DNA of 64,000 nt, taken from Meconema thalassinum. Taxonomy: Eukaryota; Arthropoda; Insecta; Orthoptera; Tettigoniidae. This document shows, piece by piece, positions 19,851 to 30,102 of this stretch (within the stretch, counting starts at the first letter, position 1; every line of letters begins with the position of its first letter). The notes under the pieces were generated by a model that had not been told where the DNA came from, did no database searches, and saw only the letters and a program-made list of their open reading frames with translations. The position numbers were made by a program, and so were the translations under genes. Location of the stretch: positions 345,686,444-345,750,443 of the forward strand of contig OX336389.2 of assembly GCA_946902985.2 (NCBI GenBank), given 5' to 3'.

Positions 19851-21156
19851 CTCTTCAATGGCATTTGTCAAAATCCAACCTCCAAATTATAATAAAGAAA
19901 AAGTAATTTTCTGTCACATGTTACGATTACCAGGGACCAGGATACTCGGACAGCTATGCAAATACTTTTGGAAAAGTAAAACCAAAAATCATTGGTTCAA
20001 AGAAGTCCTAGATGATCTAGATCAGGGCCATCCAGTCATTGTGCTCTGAGAGCGTGGCCGCGCTCGGGGAGCACTGGGCAATCAGACTAGACTAGCACTC
20101 CTCCCTCTACCACCACTACACTGTGGCAGCGAGGAGGCATGAGACAGATGGGCGATGATCAGTCCGCGCTGACTGGATATGTACGTAAAGTCGTGCGACC
20201 GACGCCATTTGTGGGATTGTTGACATCATACAGATACTGCTCTTTTGCCACTAAAAAATATACCGCATATACAAATCTAATGGCACTCCAATGTATGGAA
20301 TGTGCAGGAAACGAATGCAAGTGTTAAGTAAAGAACATTGTGATCTATTCCAAACTAAATTTCGAACATATTAGAGAGGAAAATTCAACAACATTTTACC
20401 AATATGAACAAATAGTACAGACCTTGAGTGACTTTTTCTCCGTCGTTTTTACGAGCTTTTAGTTTTGGAGAATACAATCTTCTCCAATTTGGGTACAATA
20501 TTTCTGGACACAGCTATTCGTAAACAATTGCGCTAGTTTCTATCGCTCAACGTCACACGAACCGCAAAGAAACGCCCACAAATGTAAGTTGAGCCGAACA
20601 TTGACAGAACTTAACATGCATATTTATACAAAAGGGGGTATTCTTCTTGCGGAAAGCTGCTGCTTCACCACTAACCTTTTTTTTTTGGTATGATGATTCA
20701 TGACCACGGCAAAACTGATTTACTTACACGCTGTCAACAAAGCGCATTGGACTAGACTCATTCAGTGAACACTACCGACTGATGGATCGGCTGCTCACTT
20801 CGGCGTGACGGGCAGACCGCTCGCTTAGCCAAGCTCCTCCCACCACGACCGAAACTACCATCCACCAAAGCTCTCGGAGCACTGGCTTAGAGCGCGGCCG
20901 GAGTGCTGTGTGGATGGCCCTGATCTAGATGAATTAGGCTTGACAATGCAACAAATTGAACACTGGGAAGAGAAGAGGATCCTGAGAAACAAAGACGTGA
21001 GACCTAGTCTAAAAACTTCTACACGCAAACAATACACCATAACGGATGAAGAACGGGCCGCCAGGTCAGACAGAATGAAACAGTTCTGGGAGAAGGAGAA
21101 GAAGAAGCCAAATTTGTAACTAATATGCCTAAGACTTGACTGCATATAGATTGATT
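19851..21156 (+). pseudogene. LINE-A ORF2 C-terminus and 3' UTR, interrupted by a hAT MITE
   Basis: The C-terminal region of a non-LTR retrotransposon ORF2: HMLRLPGTRILGQLCKYFWKSK and KNHWFKEVLDDLD before the MITE, then ELGLTMQQIEHWEEK and a basic end ARSDRMKQFWEKEKKKPN with a stop at 21119. The MITE at 20023-20922 splits the Asp codons of its own TSD (ATCTAGAT). The 3' untranslated region is itself cut by the full-length RTE and resumes at 36855 with AT-rich, A-ending sequence. Only the 3' portion of LINE-A is present. Confidence 0.75.
20023..20922. mobile_element. hAT-type MITE, 900 bp
   Basis: Terminal inverted repeats start CAGGGCCATCCA at both ends (20023 and, inverted, 20922), with longer imperfect similarity inside them. 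The 8-bp TSD ATCTAGAT (20015-20022 and 20923-20930) is exact and matches hAT target length. No transposase is encoded, so it is non-autonomous. Removal restores the LINE-A frame. Confidence 0.93.
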
Positions 21157-21169
21157 ATAGTGCTCCAAT

Positions 21170-21590
21170 CACTCCCTAGGGGTTGCATGACTTTGACGTG
21201 GTGGGAGTGCTTGCGTGATCTAATGATCCTTTGGGCTATGCCGGTGGTAGCATAGCTACTGGTAGGACCTTCCTTGCCGGACAGGCCAAGGGTGAAGATC
21301 CAGACTAAAAAGCAACCCAGAACCCTCAAGTCCTCAACAGCAACGAAGGCGGAGAAGATGGTCTTCGGTACGGCGGAGCTGGCGGAAGAGGCAGCCCAGC
21401 TGACCAGGGTTAAGAGGTCAGGACCTCCACTGCCTTGTGAACAGAAGTGGGAACTTCAAAGTCTAAGGGAAGAAACCCTGACAGAAAATCAGTAGGCCTG
21501 GATACTTAGAAGGCAGCCCCTTCTCCAGGCTTTGGGTGCTGAAGGCCAATAACCTACAAACCCGAGATTACCCTTATTACAGAAACAGAA
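21170..21590 (+). other. RTE 5' untranslated region with a small upstream frame
   Basis: GC-richer leader with a strong inverted repeat GCTATGCCGGTGGTAGCATAGC around 21236-21257 (hairpin), followed by CTACTGGTAGGACCTTCC. A 73-codon basic frame at 21274-21495 occupies the place where some RTE elements have a short ORF1; whether it is translated is unknown. Confidence 0.65.
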
Positions 21591-22171
21591 ATGAATAGAA
21601 GCTGGATGGATAAAACGGATTGGACCTTTAGCATGAAATCAGACACAAGAATTGGAATTTGGAACGTACAAACAATGTGGCAGACAGGTATAATGGCCGA
21701 AGTATCTAGGGAGATGAAGCGCTACAGGTTGGACTTACTAGGTTTGAGTGAGATGAGATGGAGTGGGTTCGGGGAGATAAGGACCCAGGAAGGGGACACG
21801 TTGTTGTACTCGGGAACAGAAGGAGAACATAGAGAGGGTGTTGTTTTACTGATCACACAAAAGACAAGGAGGAGCTTGATGGAGTGGTATCCAGTCTCAG
21901 AAAGGATAATAGTAGCCCGAATTGCATCAAAAGTTAGACCAATCACAGTGGTGCAGTGCTATGCAACAACAGAGACAGGAGAAGAAAGAAAAGAGCAATT
22001 TTACGGCCAGTTACATCGAACCTTGATAAAAGTGAAGAAAATGGATATAGTGGTCGTGATGGGAGACTTGAATGCGAAAGTTGGAAGTGATAATCAAGGA
22101 ATAGAAAATATAATGGGGAGACATGGTATAGGTACTAGAAATGAGAATGGCGACAAACTTATTGAATTCTG
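21591..22171 (+). pseudogene. RTE ORF2 endonuclease, N-terminal part
   Basis: EEP endonuclease with all the early motifs: TRIGIWNVQTMWQTG (substrate/metal Asn), LLGLSEMRWSG (catalytic Glu), VVQCYATTE and VVMGDLNAKVG (Asp/Asn metal site, about 22060). It ends with NGDKLIEFC where the I-like LINE inserted, and resumes at 26835. The surviving residues look functional; the start codon could be at 21591 or the internal Met in MKSDTRIG. Confidence 0.9.
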
Positions 22172-22860
22172 CCAACGAGGCAAAGAAGACTTCTGCGACC
22201 GGGGCTGGATCGTCATCCAGCCCACCTGATAAGACAAAGATAGTGGAGAAGAGGGGGATGGAGCGGCGCCGTCTCTCTCGACCTCCGGCTGATGGGATGG
22301 CTCCTTCATCTGCTGGGCCTTCAGCTCCCTCGACCATCAAGGGAGTGATGCCCGCAGAAGCCAAACCCATTAGTGTGGAGGAACTCCCCTATAGGAAAAA
22401 TAAATCACCGGCGGAGAAGAGAGGGGCGGTTCAGCGCCGTTTCTCTTCCTCTCCTGCATACAAGGCAGCTCAGCCATCTGCTGGCCATTCCGCTCCTACC
22501 ATCACCAAAGGAGCGGTGCCAGCTGGAGCGGCCTCGTTTTGCAAGGACCTGACGTTAGTGGGGAAAGGACCACCTACTTCCCCGAATAGACGTCTGCGTC
22601 GGTCTAGAAAGAAGCATGCTCGGGGTGTGTCGGGGACAAGTACCCAGTCTTCGGACAGGGAGAAAGTCCCTAGACACCGCTCTCGCTCTTCTCCAAGAGC
22701 GAGACTCGTGAGGTCCGACGACGACCGCGCGCAACCCAAGAGAGCGCCCGCTCCATTTTCTTCGTCTTCGGAAGGAGATGTGGAGATTGACGTGTGCTCT
22801 CCTGCTCCATCATCTCCAGCTAGAGATGGGGAAGGGTGGCAAACGGTCAAGCATAAGTAG
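22172..22860 (+). pseudogene. I-like LINE ORF1, C-terminal part
   Basis: About 230 codons, open from the insertion point to the stop at 22860. Rich in Ser, Pro, Arg and Lys (RRSRKKHARG, PRHRSRSSPRAR) with an internal approximate repeat (two PPADGMAPSSAGPSAP-like units), ending GWQTVKHK. No Gag-type RRM or CCHC motif is present, so the N-terminal part was probably lost by 5' truncation. Likely the basic nucleic-acid-binding tail of an ORF1p. The ATG at 22141 belongs to the host RTE, not to this gene. Confidence 0.7.
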
Positions 22861-22888
22861 AAGACCCACTTCTACTTAAGTCCACACC

Positions 22889-25800
22889 ATGGCACTATTA
22901 CAATGGAACTGTAATAACTATTCTGTTCATCTCGCTGAGTTACGACAATTAATATCTTCGTTTTCGGCAACCATTGTCTGTCTTCAGGAATCCAGGTTTC
23001 GTCCTGGACATGAAACAACAATGCATCACTTCAAACTCTTCTCTAGAGACCGGGTGGACGGAGCTGTGGCCGCTGGTGGCGTCTGCACTCTCGTCCACTC
23101 TAGCCTCTTTAGTGAAGAGGTGCCGTTGCGTACTCAGCTAGAGGCAGTTGCAGTTCGTACTTCGTTGCCAGTAATGGCAACAGTATGTAACGTGTACATC
23201 CCGCCTGATTCTCAGCCGGATTACGACCAGCTGGTGGATCTAGTCTCTCAGCTCCCCCCTCCTTTTCTCCTTCTGGGAGATGTTAATGCCCACAACACCA
23301 TCTGGGGCTCCGCTACCACTAGCGGTAAAGGGAGAGATTTTGAGAGGCTGATCAGGCGGCTGGACCTGTGTCTGTTGAACACAGGGGAGCCTACGCACTT
23401 CTCTATTGCACACGGTACTTATTCAAGTATCAATATTACCCTGTGCAGTCGTGCGCTGGTTCCCCTGCTACAGTGGGGTGTACACGATGACCTTTGTAAT
23501 AGTGACCATTTTCCAATTATCGTTACTCTTCCGAACCAAAGAGCCATCGAGTTACCAAGTCGATGGCTTCTCCGTCGGGCTGATTGGCCAACTTTCACGG
23601 CACGTGCGGTGTTTGCCGAAGATACCTTTGAGAGTGTCGACGATCATACAATTCACATAACGAATGGTATTTTGGCTGCTGCTGAGGAAACAATACCTTC
23701 CTCATCCGGAAACTCACGCAGGAAGCTTGTCCCTTGGTGGACAGCCGAGATTGCAGCAGCCATTAAAGATCGTCGACGTGCTTTCAAATGCTATCGGAGG
23801 CAAAACACCATGGCCAACCTTATCACCTTCAGAAGGATGCGTGCCAGAGCCCGATATCTGATTCAGAAGAGTAAGAAAACGACGTGGGAAAAGTATGTGT
23901 CGTCCATGACGGCGCATACTCCTTCATCTCAAGTGTGGACTAAGCTTCGTCGGATCTCTGGACTCCCGACATCACTGTCGATACCCGGAGTGTCCATCAA
24001 TGGAGACATCATCACGGACCATCTCGCCATTGCCAACAGCATTGGCTCGCACTTCTCCGATGTATCCTGCTCCGGGAGTTACGATCCTACATTTCTGACT
24101 CTGAAGCGGGAGGCAGAGACTCACCCCTTGTCCTTTGCCACTGCTGCTTCGGAGTCCTATAATGTACCATTCTCTGAATGGGAACTGCGCAGTGCGCTTG
24201 CACTGTGCAGGGATACGGCTCCTGGACCGGATAACATACATAATCAAATGTTAAAGCATCTGTGCGAATCCAGTATAAAACAACTGTTGATCCTCTTTAA
24301 TCGTATATGGATTGAAGGGGAGTTTCCATCTCAATGGCGAGAGGGGATCGTGATACCGATTCCTAAGGCTGGAAAGGATCCCAAGTTTGTAAGCAGCTAT
24401 AGGCCCATTTGTTTGACAAATGGCCTATGTAAGCTGCTCGAAAAGATGGTGAACCGTCGACTGGTGTGGTTCTTGGAGGATAAAGGTCTCCTGTCTGAGT
24501 GCCAATGTGGATTTCGCTCTCATAGGTCCACCACTGACCATCTGGTGCGACTTGAGAGCGCCATACAGGAGGCTTTTTTTCCGAAAGCAGCACCTAGTCA
24601 CGGTTTTCTTTGACCTCGAGAAAGCCTACGACACCACATGGCGCTACGGGATCCTTTCCACCCTTCACAAGTGGGGACTCCGTGGTAACTTACCGACTTT
24701 CATTGCGAATTTCATGTCCGTCCGACTCTTCCGTGTAAGGGTCGGTAGGACATTATCGCAATACTATACCCAAGAAAATGGAGTTCCTCAGGGTTCAGTG
24801 CTGAGTGTCACCTTGTTCGCGATTGCCATTGTTGCCGCCGCCGGGTCCGCGGTAGTTCCATCGCTGTATGTAGACGATTTAGCTCTGCATTACAGCTCTG
24901 GAAGTATGGCAGTCGTGGAACGGCAATTGCAGCTAGCTATCAACCGGGTCGACAGGTGGGCTCACGACCGGGGTTTTCGTTTTTCAGCAGCGAAAACCTC
25001 CGTCGTCCATTTTTGTCGGCTCCGGAGGCTACATTTACACCCTGAACTACATCTCAGGGATGCTGCGTTGCCGTTGGTTGACACTTATCGCTTCCTGGGG
25101 CTCCATTTTGACAGCAAGTTAACGTGGCAGCACCATATACGGCAATTGAAAATGACATGTCTCAGGAAACTGAACATGCTCAGGTTTCTTAGTGGCACTA
25201 CGTGGGGGGCTGACCGTGCGGTGCTGCTACGGTTCTACCAAGCCCTCGTCCTGTCCCGGCTAGACTATGGTTCTGCGGCATACGGTTTAGCAAGGCCGGC
25301 AACCTTGAAAATGCTGGACAGTATCCACCATAGTGGCGTTAGGCTGGCTACCGGTGCCTTCCGGACCAGCCCGATACCCAGCCTACTCGCCGAATCGGGT
25401 GTTCCACCTTTAAATTATAGACGCCAACATATGCTTTTAGCATATGCTGCCAATGTGCGTCAAATGCCGCAACACCCGACCTATCAAGCTCTCTTCGGTA
25501 CCCAAAACCACCAGGTTTACGCCAACCGGCCTCGTGCCACTCGGCCGGTTGGTATTAGACTTGATAGCTCGTGTACTGAAATAGGAGTGGCTGTAGGTCC
25601 CTGTATGATCCGGACATCTAGCGAGGTGCCTCCGTGGCAAGTCCCGCGTCCGGAAATTCGGTTAGATCTGCACCGAGGTCCTAAGGTGAACACGGATGCC
25701 TCCGTTTACCGGAGGCAGTTCCACAGCATAGTTCACCAATTTCCGGACGCTGGCATTCTATACACGGATGGTTCGAAGGTGGACGAGAAAGTGGGTTGTG

Positions 25801-26553
25801 CTTACGTTATTAATGGTGCAAATACCAAGATCTCTTTGCCTGAGGCCTGTAGTGTGTTTACTGCGGAGCTCGTTGCCATCTATGAAGCTCTGCAGTTTGC
25901 ACTACAGGATGCTCGAATCCACTTTCTCGTGTGTACCGACTCTTTGAGTTCGTTGCAGTCAATTGCTACATGTTTCCCGCAACACCCCCTAGTGCAGCGA
26001 ATCCACGACCTACTAGCCGGGCTGTGCCACGCTGACACTCGAATCACCTTTCTGTGGCTTCCAAGCCACATGGGAATTGCGGGAAATGAGTTAGCAGATC
26101 AAGCTGCAAAAGAGGCGGTATCACTACCACCTCGACCAATGGAGGTACCCGCTAGAGATATTTGCTCTCAGTTACGCCTACAAGTTCTGGCTTTTTGGGA
26201 GTCAGTGGCTAGCTGACCCACTGCCCAGTAAACTGAGAGCGATCAAGGGAACAACTCGCGTGTGGCGGAGCTCCTTCCGGGCCCGGAGAGAGTCCGTCAT
26301 TTTGTGTAGGCTAAGGATAGGTCATACAAGATCCACCCACTCGTACCTAATGAGAAGGGAAGACCCCCAACTTTGTACCTGTGGAGCCGTATTCACCGTG
26401 GCCCACATTTTTACCGAGTGTGTGGATCTTGCTGACTTACGAAGAAACCTTGGTGTGCAGACGACACTCAAACTTATATTAGCCGATGCCGCGGTGGCTG
26501 CTGATCGCGTTATCCGCTTTATAAGTGAGAGTGGGTTAGGGCCAGCAATCTAA
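22889..26553 (+). pseudogene. I-like LINE ORF2: endonuclease, RT, RNase H, zinc knuckle
   Basis: The endonuclease starts LLQWNCNNYSVH, has a VCLQESRF Glu motif and LLGDVNAHNTIWG, ending SDHFPI. The RT has APGPDNIHNQML, YRPICLTN, FFDLEKAYDTTW, GVPQGSVLSV and the YVDD active site (about 24868). The RNase H domain has YTDGSK, a Glu in FTAELVAIYEAL, CTDSLSSL and GNELADQAAKEA. A C-terminal knuckle CTCGAVFTVAHIFTEC follows. A frameshift sits in the T run at 24572-24579 and another near 26200, after which reading continues as LADPLPSKLRAIKG. Otherwise the protein is nearly complete. Confidence 0.93.
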
Positions 26554-26818
26554 ATTTTCCAGTGAACATTGACTCAACGACTTGTTCGTTTTTGAATGAT
26601 AATGTTTTTGTTTTTTCCGTAATTTTTGTTTATTTTTATGATTTTGTTTTTATTTAATTTCTTTTTGTTTTTGTTTTATTAATTTTTGGTCTTTTTTAAA
26701 TTTAGATGTCCACCTCAAAATTTTAAATTCAATTCAAAATTTGTGTTCTTTAATCTGTGTTAAGAGGGGCAGATGACCTCGTAGTTCCGCCCCTTAAAAC
26801 AACAATAACTAACTAACT
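26554..26818 (+). other. I-like LINE 3' UTR and tail
   Basis: T-rich low-complexity leader (26590-26700), then a conserved end: GGGGCAGATGACCTCGTAG at 26765, a possible short stem pairing GGGGC (26765-26769) with GCCCC (26789-26793), then TTAAAACAACAATAAC and TAAC repeats. The last 50 bp are exactly what the three tail-only insertions contain. Confidence 0.85.
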
Positions 26819-26834
26819 AACTTATTGAATTCTG

Positions 26835-27227
26835 TAGCAACCATAGTTTGGTGACAGGAGGTACAATCTTTCCTCATAACAACTGCCATAAAGTGACTTG
26901 GTTGTCCCCGAACCATATAACGGAGAACCAGATTGACCATTTCACTATAAGCAAGACATGGCGAACTTCCCTGTTGGACGTGAGGAACAAGAGAGGAGCA
27001 GATGTGGGAAGTGACCATCATTTAGTGATAGCTACGCTCCTATTGAAGATAGCAAATATTAGGCACATTCATCAAAAGGGGAGGATAAGGTAGAACCTCG
27101 ATAAATTAAAGGATAAGGAGGTGCAACAACATTTTTCACTAGAGTTGAGAAATCCATCTCAACAGCTGAGAGAGGAAGAAGAAGGAAAGGATATTGAATA
27201 TAACTGGAAGAACATAGAGACTACCTA
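26835..27227 (+). pseudogene. RTE ORF2, end of endonuclease and linker
   Basis: Resumes the RTE after the I-like LINE. TWLSPNHITENQIDHFTISK (HKVTW-type and IDH motifs), LLDVRNKRGADVGSDHHLV (SDH catalytic His block) and the basic linker are visible. An in-frame stop occurs at 27091. It ends at the Gypsy target site CCTA (27224-27227). Confidence 0.88.
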
Positions 27228-28599
27228 TGTAACGTGTTTTTCGTGGGGTTTTTATGCAACTGGCATAAGTCAGTAGGAAGCCATTCTATATTTATTTACG
27301 CGGCAAACTGTTCAGCCAAGAGAATTTTTCATGTTAATTTATTATTATTATTAATTTATTATAATTATTATTTAGATATTTTCGGAGCATTTTATAAAAA
27401 TTATTAGCATTCAGATAGGTTTTCTATGTCTTAGAAAACGCTATCATGCAAATTATTACGAACGACGATATCATAGAAAATTATCTGATTACGGAATTTT
27501 ACGGAGTTTTCGTCAGTTAGGGTATATCGAGAGACGTGACTCACTGGGATTTCAAATACAAGCTTAATCCTGTCGGGAAGTATTACACAAGCGGGCTCGC
27601 ATCGTCCAGGAAAGGCGAATTGTTGAAACGGAACCCTCCCGCCGAGTGTAATGACCCAGAGGAGGGGAAGATCGCGTGGTGGGTCAGCCAATCAGTAGAG
27701 GACCACGCAAGCTGAAGCCGGCGGAAGAGTGGGGGGGCCGACGTGTGCATATATCGTTCAGCGCGCCGTCGAACGAGGACTATCTGTGAAATACTTGAGG
27801 AGTATGGGTGCGCGTGCGAGTGGCTCCGATGTTCGGTGGAGTTAGCGACAATCTGTGAAATACTTGACGAGTATGTTGTACGCGGGAATCGCTCCGATGT
27901 TCCGTGGATTGGAGGACTAACTTTTGTAAAACTTAACCAGTGTGGTTATACGAGTGTTTGGGTCCGATGTACGGACCATAGAATTATCTAATCTACCAGT
28001 ATATCATCAAACATCGACGAAGATGACGACATCCAGGAGACTGTGGGAAGCTCACAGCATCATCCAGTACGAGGGAAAGGCTTCGGGCATTTCCAGTGGT
28101 AAGCGCCAATGACGCAGAAATACGCAATCTCTCATTTCTCGTTGTTTTACATTTCATATTTCAGTAACTTCATAGCTTGGAAATAAGAGTAAAATCAATT
28201 TATCAAACTCCGTTTTCACGTAATTTTCTATCGGTAATATTCAAATCACAACGCTCCAATTTAAATTTTAAACTTATTGTTATTATTAATTTTGCTATAC
28301 TTGTTTTATATAATACATTCATTTCTTTTACAATGCAATCTTTGCTTTCAGTAGGTAGCATTAGATATAGACCAATTCCTTCTCCTGATACAATTGTTTG
28401 TTGGGTTAATGATCAAATCATACCACGATCTGAGTGAATAGAGTCTTGAATGTGTTCTGCCAGAGCTAGACGTTGTTAAATACAAATTTAGATTTCAACA
28501 TTGCATTGAGGTCTTGGCGCCCATTAAAACAACATAGCTTAGGCAAAGGTAAACAGTTACATTTATCTCCCAACAGTGTGGGCTAGCCAAACTGCCACA
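27228..28599 (+). repeat. Gypsy 5' LTR
   Basis: 1372 bp, TG...CA ends. It contains three diverged copies of a roughly 65-bp module (about 27780, 27848, 27915), the first two sharing ATCTGTGAAATACTTGA and a GCTCCGATGTTC core. These could be regulatory repeats. The open frames here (for example 27743-27991) run through this repeat and are probably not coding. Confidence 0.93.
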
Positions 28600-28618
28600 T
28601 TTGGCGCCCAACGTGGGG
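28600..28618 (+). promoter_or_regulatory. Gypsy primer-binding site, tRNA-Lys type
   Basis: TGGCGCCCAACGTGGGG starts one base after the 5' LTR and is complementary to the 3' end of the cytosolic tRNA-Lys(CUU) as I know it. This is where minus-strand DNA synthesis starts. Confidence 0.85.
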
Positions 28619-28710
28619 ATGAAAACCTAATAACATTTGTGGAAGGAGAAGGGTATATATTTCTGTGCCTGTATTTTGGGGGTTATTTGTCTGTATCAGT
28701 GTATATCATT

Positions 28711-29112
28711 ATGGGGGATGAGAAAGAAAGACAGAAAATTAGGAAAAGTACAGGAGGAGTAGGAAATTAGAGTCAGTACACAGGCTGAAAATTTAAAAGA
28801 ACTAGTGCAACTGGAAACACAGCAGGTCAAAAAGCAATTGGGGGGAGAAATTGACAAAATTCAGGTAGCTACTAAAGAGGTTAAGGAACAGCTGGGGGTA
28901 GAATTGAGAAAGTCCACTCACAAATAGTTGCAGAAGTAAATGATTTAAGAGAGAGTAATAGAGAGAGCATTAGCAAGATTGAGGAGAAACAAGCAAAGCT
29001 ATATGATAAAGTAGAAGAATCAGAAGGAAACATTAAATTAACAGTAAACAGTATTGAGAGGAAGGCTGAGGAGAAAATCGCAGAACTAGAGTTAAAATTA
29101 AAAGCTAGGATC
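28711..29112 (+). pseudogene. Gypsy gag N-terminal region, frameshifted
   Basis: A charged, Glu/Lys/Gln-rich segment likely to form a coiled coil (for example ENLKELVQLETQQVKKQ and KIEEKQAKLYDKVEESEG). It begins with MGDEKERQKIRK at 28711 and is continuous with gag at 29113 only after two shifts of frame. Gag therefore probably started at 28711 in the ancestral element. Confidence 0.65.
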
Positions 29113-30102
29113 ATGCAAGAAAATAGTCAGAATAGGCCAGTTTTTGTGAATAGCACACACAGGGAGGTAGAACTGGGTAAGTTCAGCAATCGACAGGGGT
29201 GCCCAATGGAGTTCATGAACACTATAGAAAATAAATTCGGGGAGAGGTTGGAAAATGGTAGTATTGAGTGGTGCCAGGTAGTTGAAATTTTAGAACAAGT
29301 GTTTGTGGGGGAAACGAGGAATTGGTTTGCTGTCTACAGAGACAAGTTTACTGATATTAATGATTTTAAAATGAAATTCAGTGAAAAGTTCTGGAATGAG
29401 GTCATTCAGTCGCAGCATCGTGAGGGAGTAGTGTGTGGTAAATATAACCCTAAAGGAAGCTCCACCATGACCGAATACTTTTTAGGGCAGGTATTAGTGT
29501 GTAAATATCTGGATGGCTTGAAGGAGGAAAGTGATGTGGTGAGGTTGCTACTTAGGCACTTTCCCTATAGGATCAAGGAGGCTGCTTGTATCCAGAATGT
29601 AAAGACTATATCACAAGTAGAAAATTTGTTAAGCACATTTGATGCACTAGGGAGAGGGGGTTATGAGGACAATTTCAATCGGAACCAGGGTAATAATAAT
29701 AATAGACCTAATGAAGCCAGGCATCAAGAAGTTCAAGGGAACGGTGGCGAAGGAGCCAACGCTCAAAATAGAAATAATAATAATCAGCTAAATCAGAACA
29801 GAGGAAATGGCTATGGTAATCAGTATCAAGGGAGGAACAATGATTTCAGGGGAAATCAAGGGAGGAACAATGATTACAGGGGAAATCAAGGGAGAAACAA
29901 TGATTTCAGGGGAAATCAAGGAAGAAATTATAATGACAATAATTACAACCAGAATAGGGGTCAAGGAAGAGGACAGCCTAGTGGTAGTAATATACAGCCA
30001 AACAATGACAACACAACTCAGAACAACCAGACCAGTGCAGTAGTAACTAGTACTACGGCCAGCTGTAGCGGTTCTTTAAACGCGAACCAGGCTGCGAAGT
30101 AA
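29113..30102 (+). CDS. Gypsy Gag
   Basis: A 329-codon frame; the true start may lie upstream in the broken segment. Residues 20-180 resemble a retrotransposon Gag capsid domain (FSNRQGCPMEFMNTIENKF, a WCQVVEIL helix and YLDGLKEESDVVRLLLRHFP). The C-terminal 130 residues are rich in Asn, Gln, Arg and Gly with repeated RNND(F/Y)RGNQG units of 11 residues (29830-29930). It has no CCHC knuckle; the RG repeats probably take over RNA binding. The stop at 30102 is 8 codons after the slip site. Confidence 0.85.
   Translation: MQENSQNRPVFVNSTHREVELGKFSNRQGCPMEFMNTIENKFGERLENGSIEWCQVVEILEQVFVGETRNWFAVYRDKFTDINDFKMKFSEKFWNEVIQSQHREGVVCGKYNPKGSSTMTEYFLGQVLVCKYLDGLKEESDVVRLLLRHFPYRIKEAACIQNVKTISQVENLLSTFDALGRGGYEDNFNRNQGNNNNRPNEARHQEVQGNGGEGANAQNRNNNNQLNQNRGNGYGNQYQGRNNDFRGNQGRNNDYRGNQGRNNDFRGNQGRNYNDNNYNQNRGQGRGQPSGSNIQPNNDNTTQNNQTSAVVTSTTASCSGSLNANQAAK
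30075..30081 (+). promoter_or_regulatory. -1 programmed frameshift site TTTAAAC
   Basis: The heptamer lies in the gag frame as T-TTA-AAC, the X-XXY-YYZ phase needed for tandem slippage. The pol frame is -1 relative to gag and is open from here through the protease. No obvious strong downstream stem was checked beyond eye level. Confidence 0.75.

Larger units (their letters stand above)
22172..26818 (+). mobile_element. I-like LINE with RNase H (5'-truncated in ORF1)
   Basis: Inserted in the RTE endonuclease with a TSD of up to 16 bp (AACTTATTGAATTCTG, 22156-22171 and 26819-26834; its first bases overlap the tail repeat). It begins inside ORF1, has ORF2 with endonuclease, RT, RNase H and a C-terminal zinc knuckle, and ends in ACTAACTAACTAA-type repeats. 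RNase H plus a CxC...H...C knuckle is typical of the I group. Two frameshifts in ORF2 make it inactive. Three tail-only copies occur at 34898, 51963 and 52641. Confidence 0.92.

Noticed and set aside
24507..26216. Separate gene for RT plus RNase H
   Set aside because: It is the continuation of the I-like LINE ORF2 after a frameshift in a T run, not a separate start.
27431..27691. 86-codon minus-strand frame in both Gypsy LTRs
   Set aside because: Again conserved only because LTRs are identical; no start context or domain.
27743..27991. 82-codon frame in the Gypsy LTR, present in both LTRs
   Set aside because: Its conservation follows from LTR identity; it runs through tandem repeats and has no domain.
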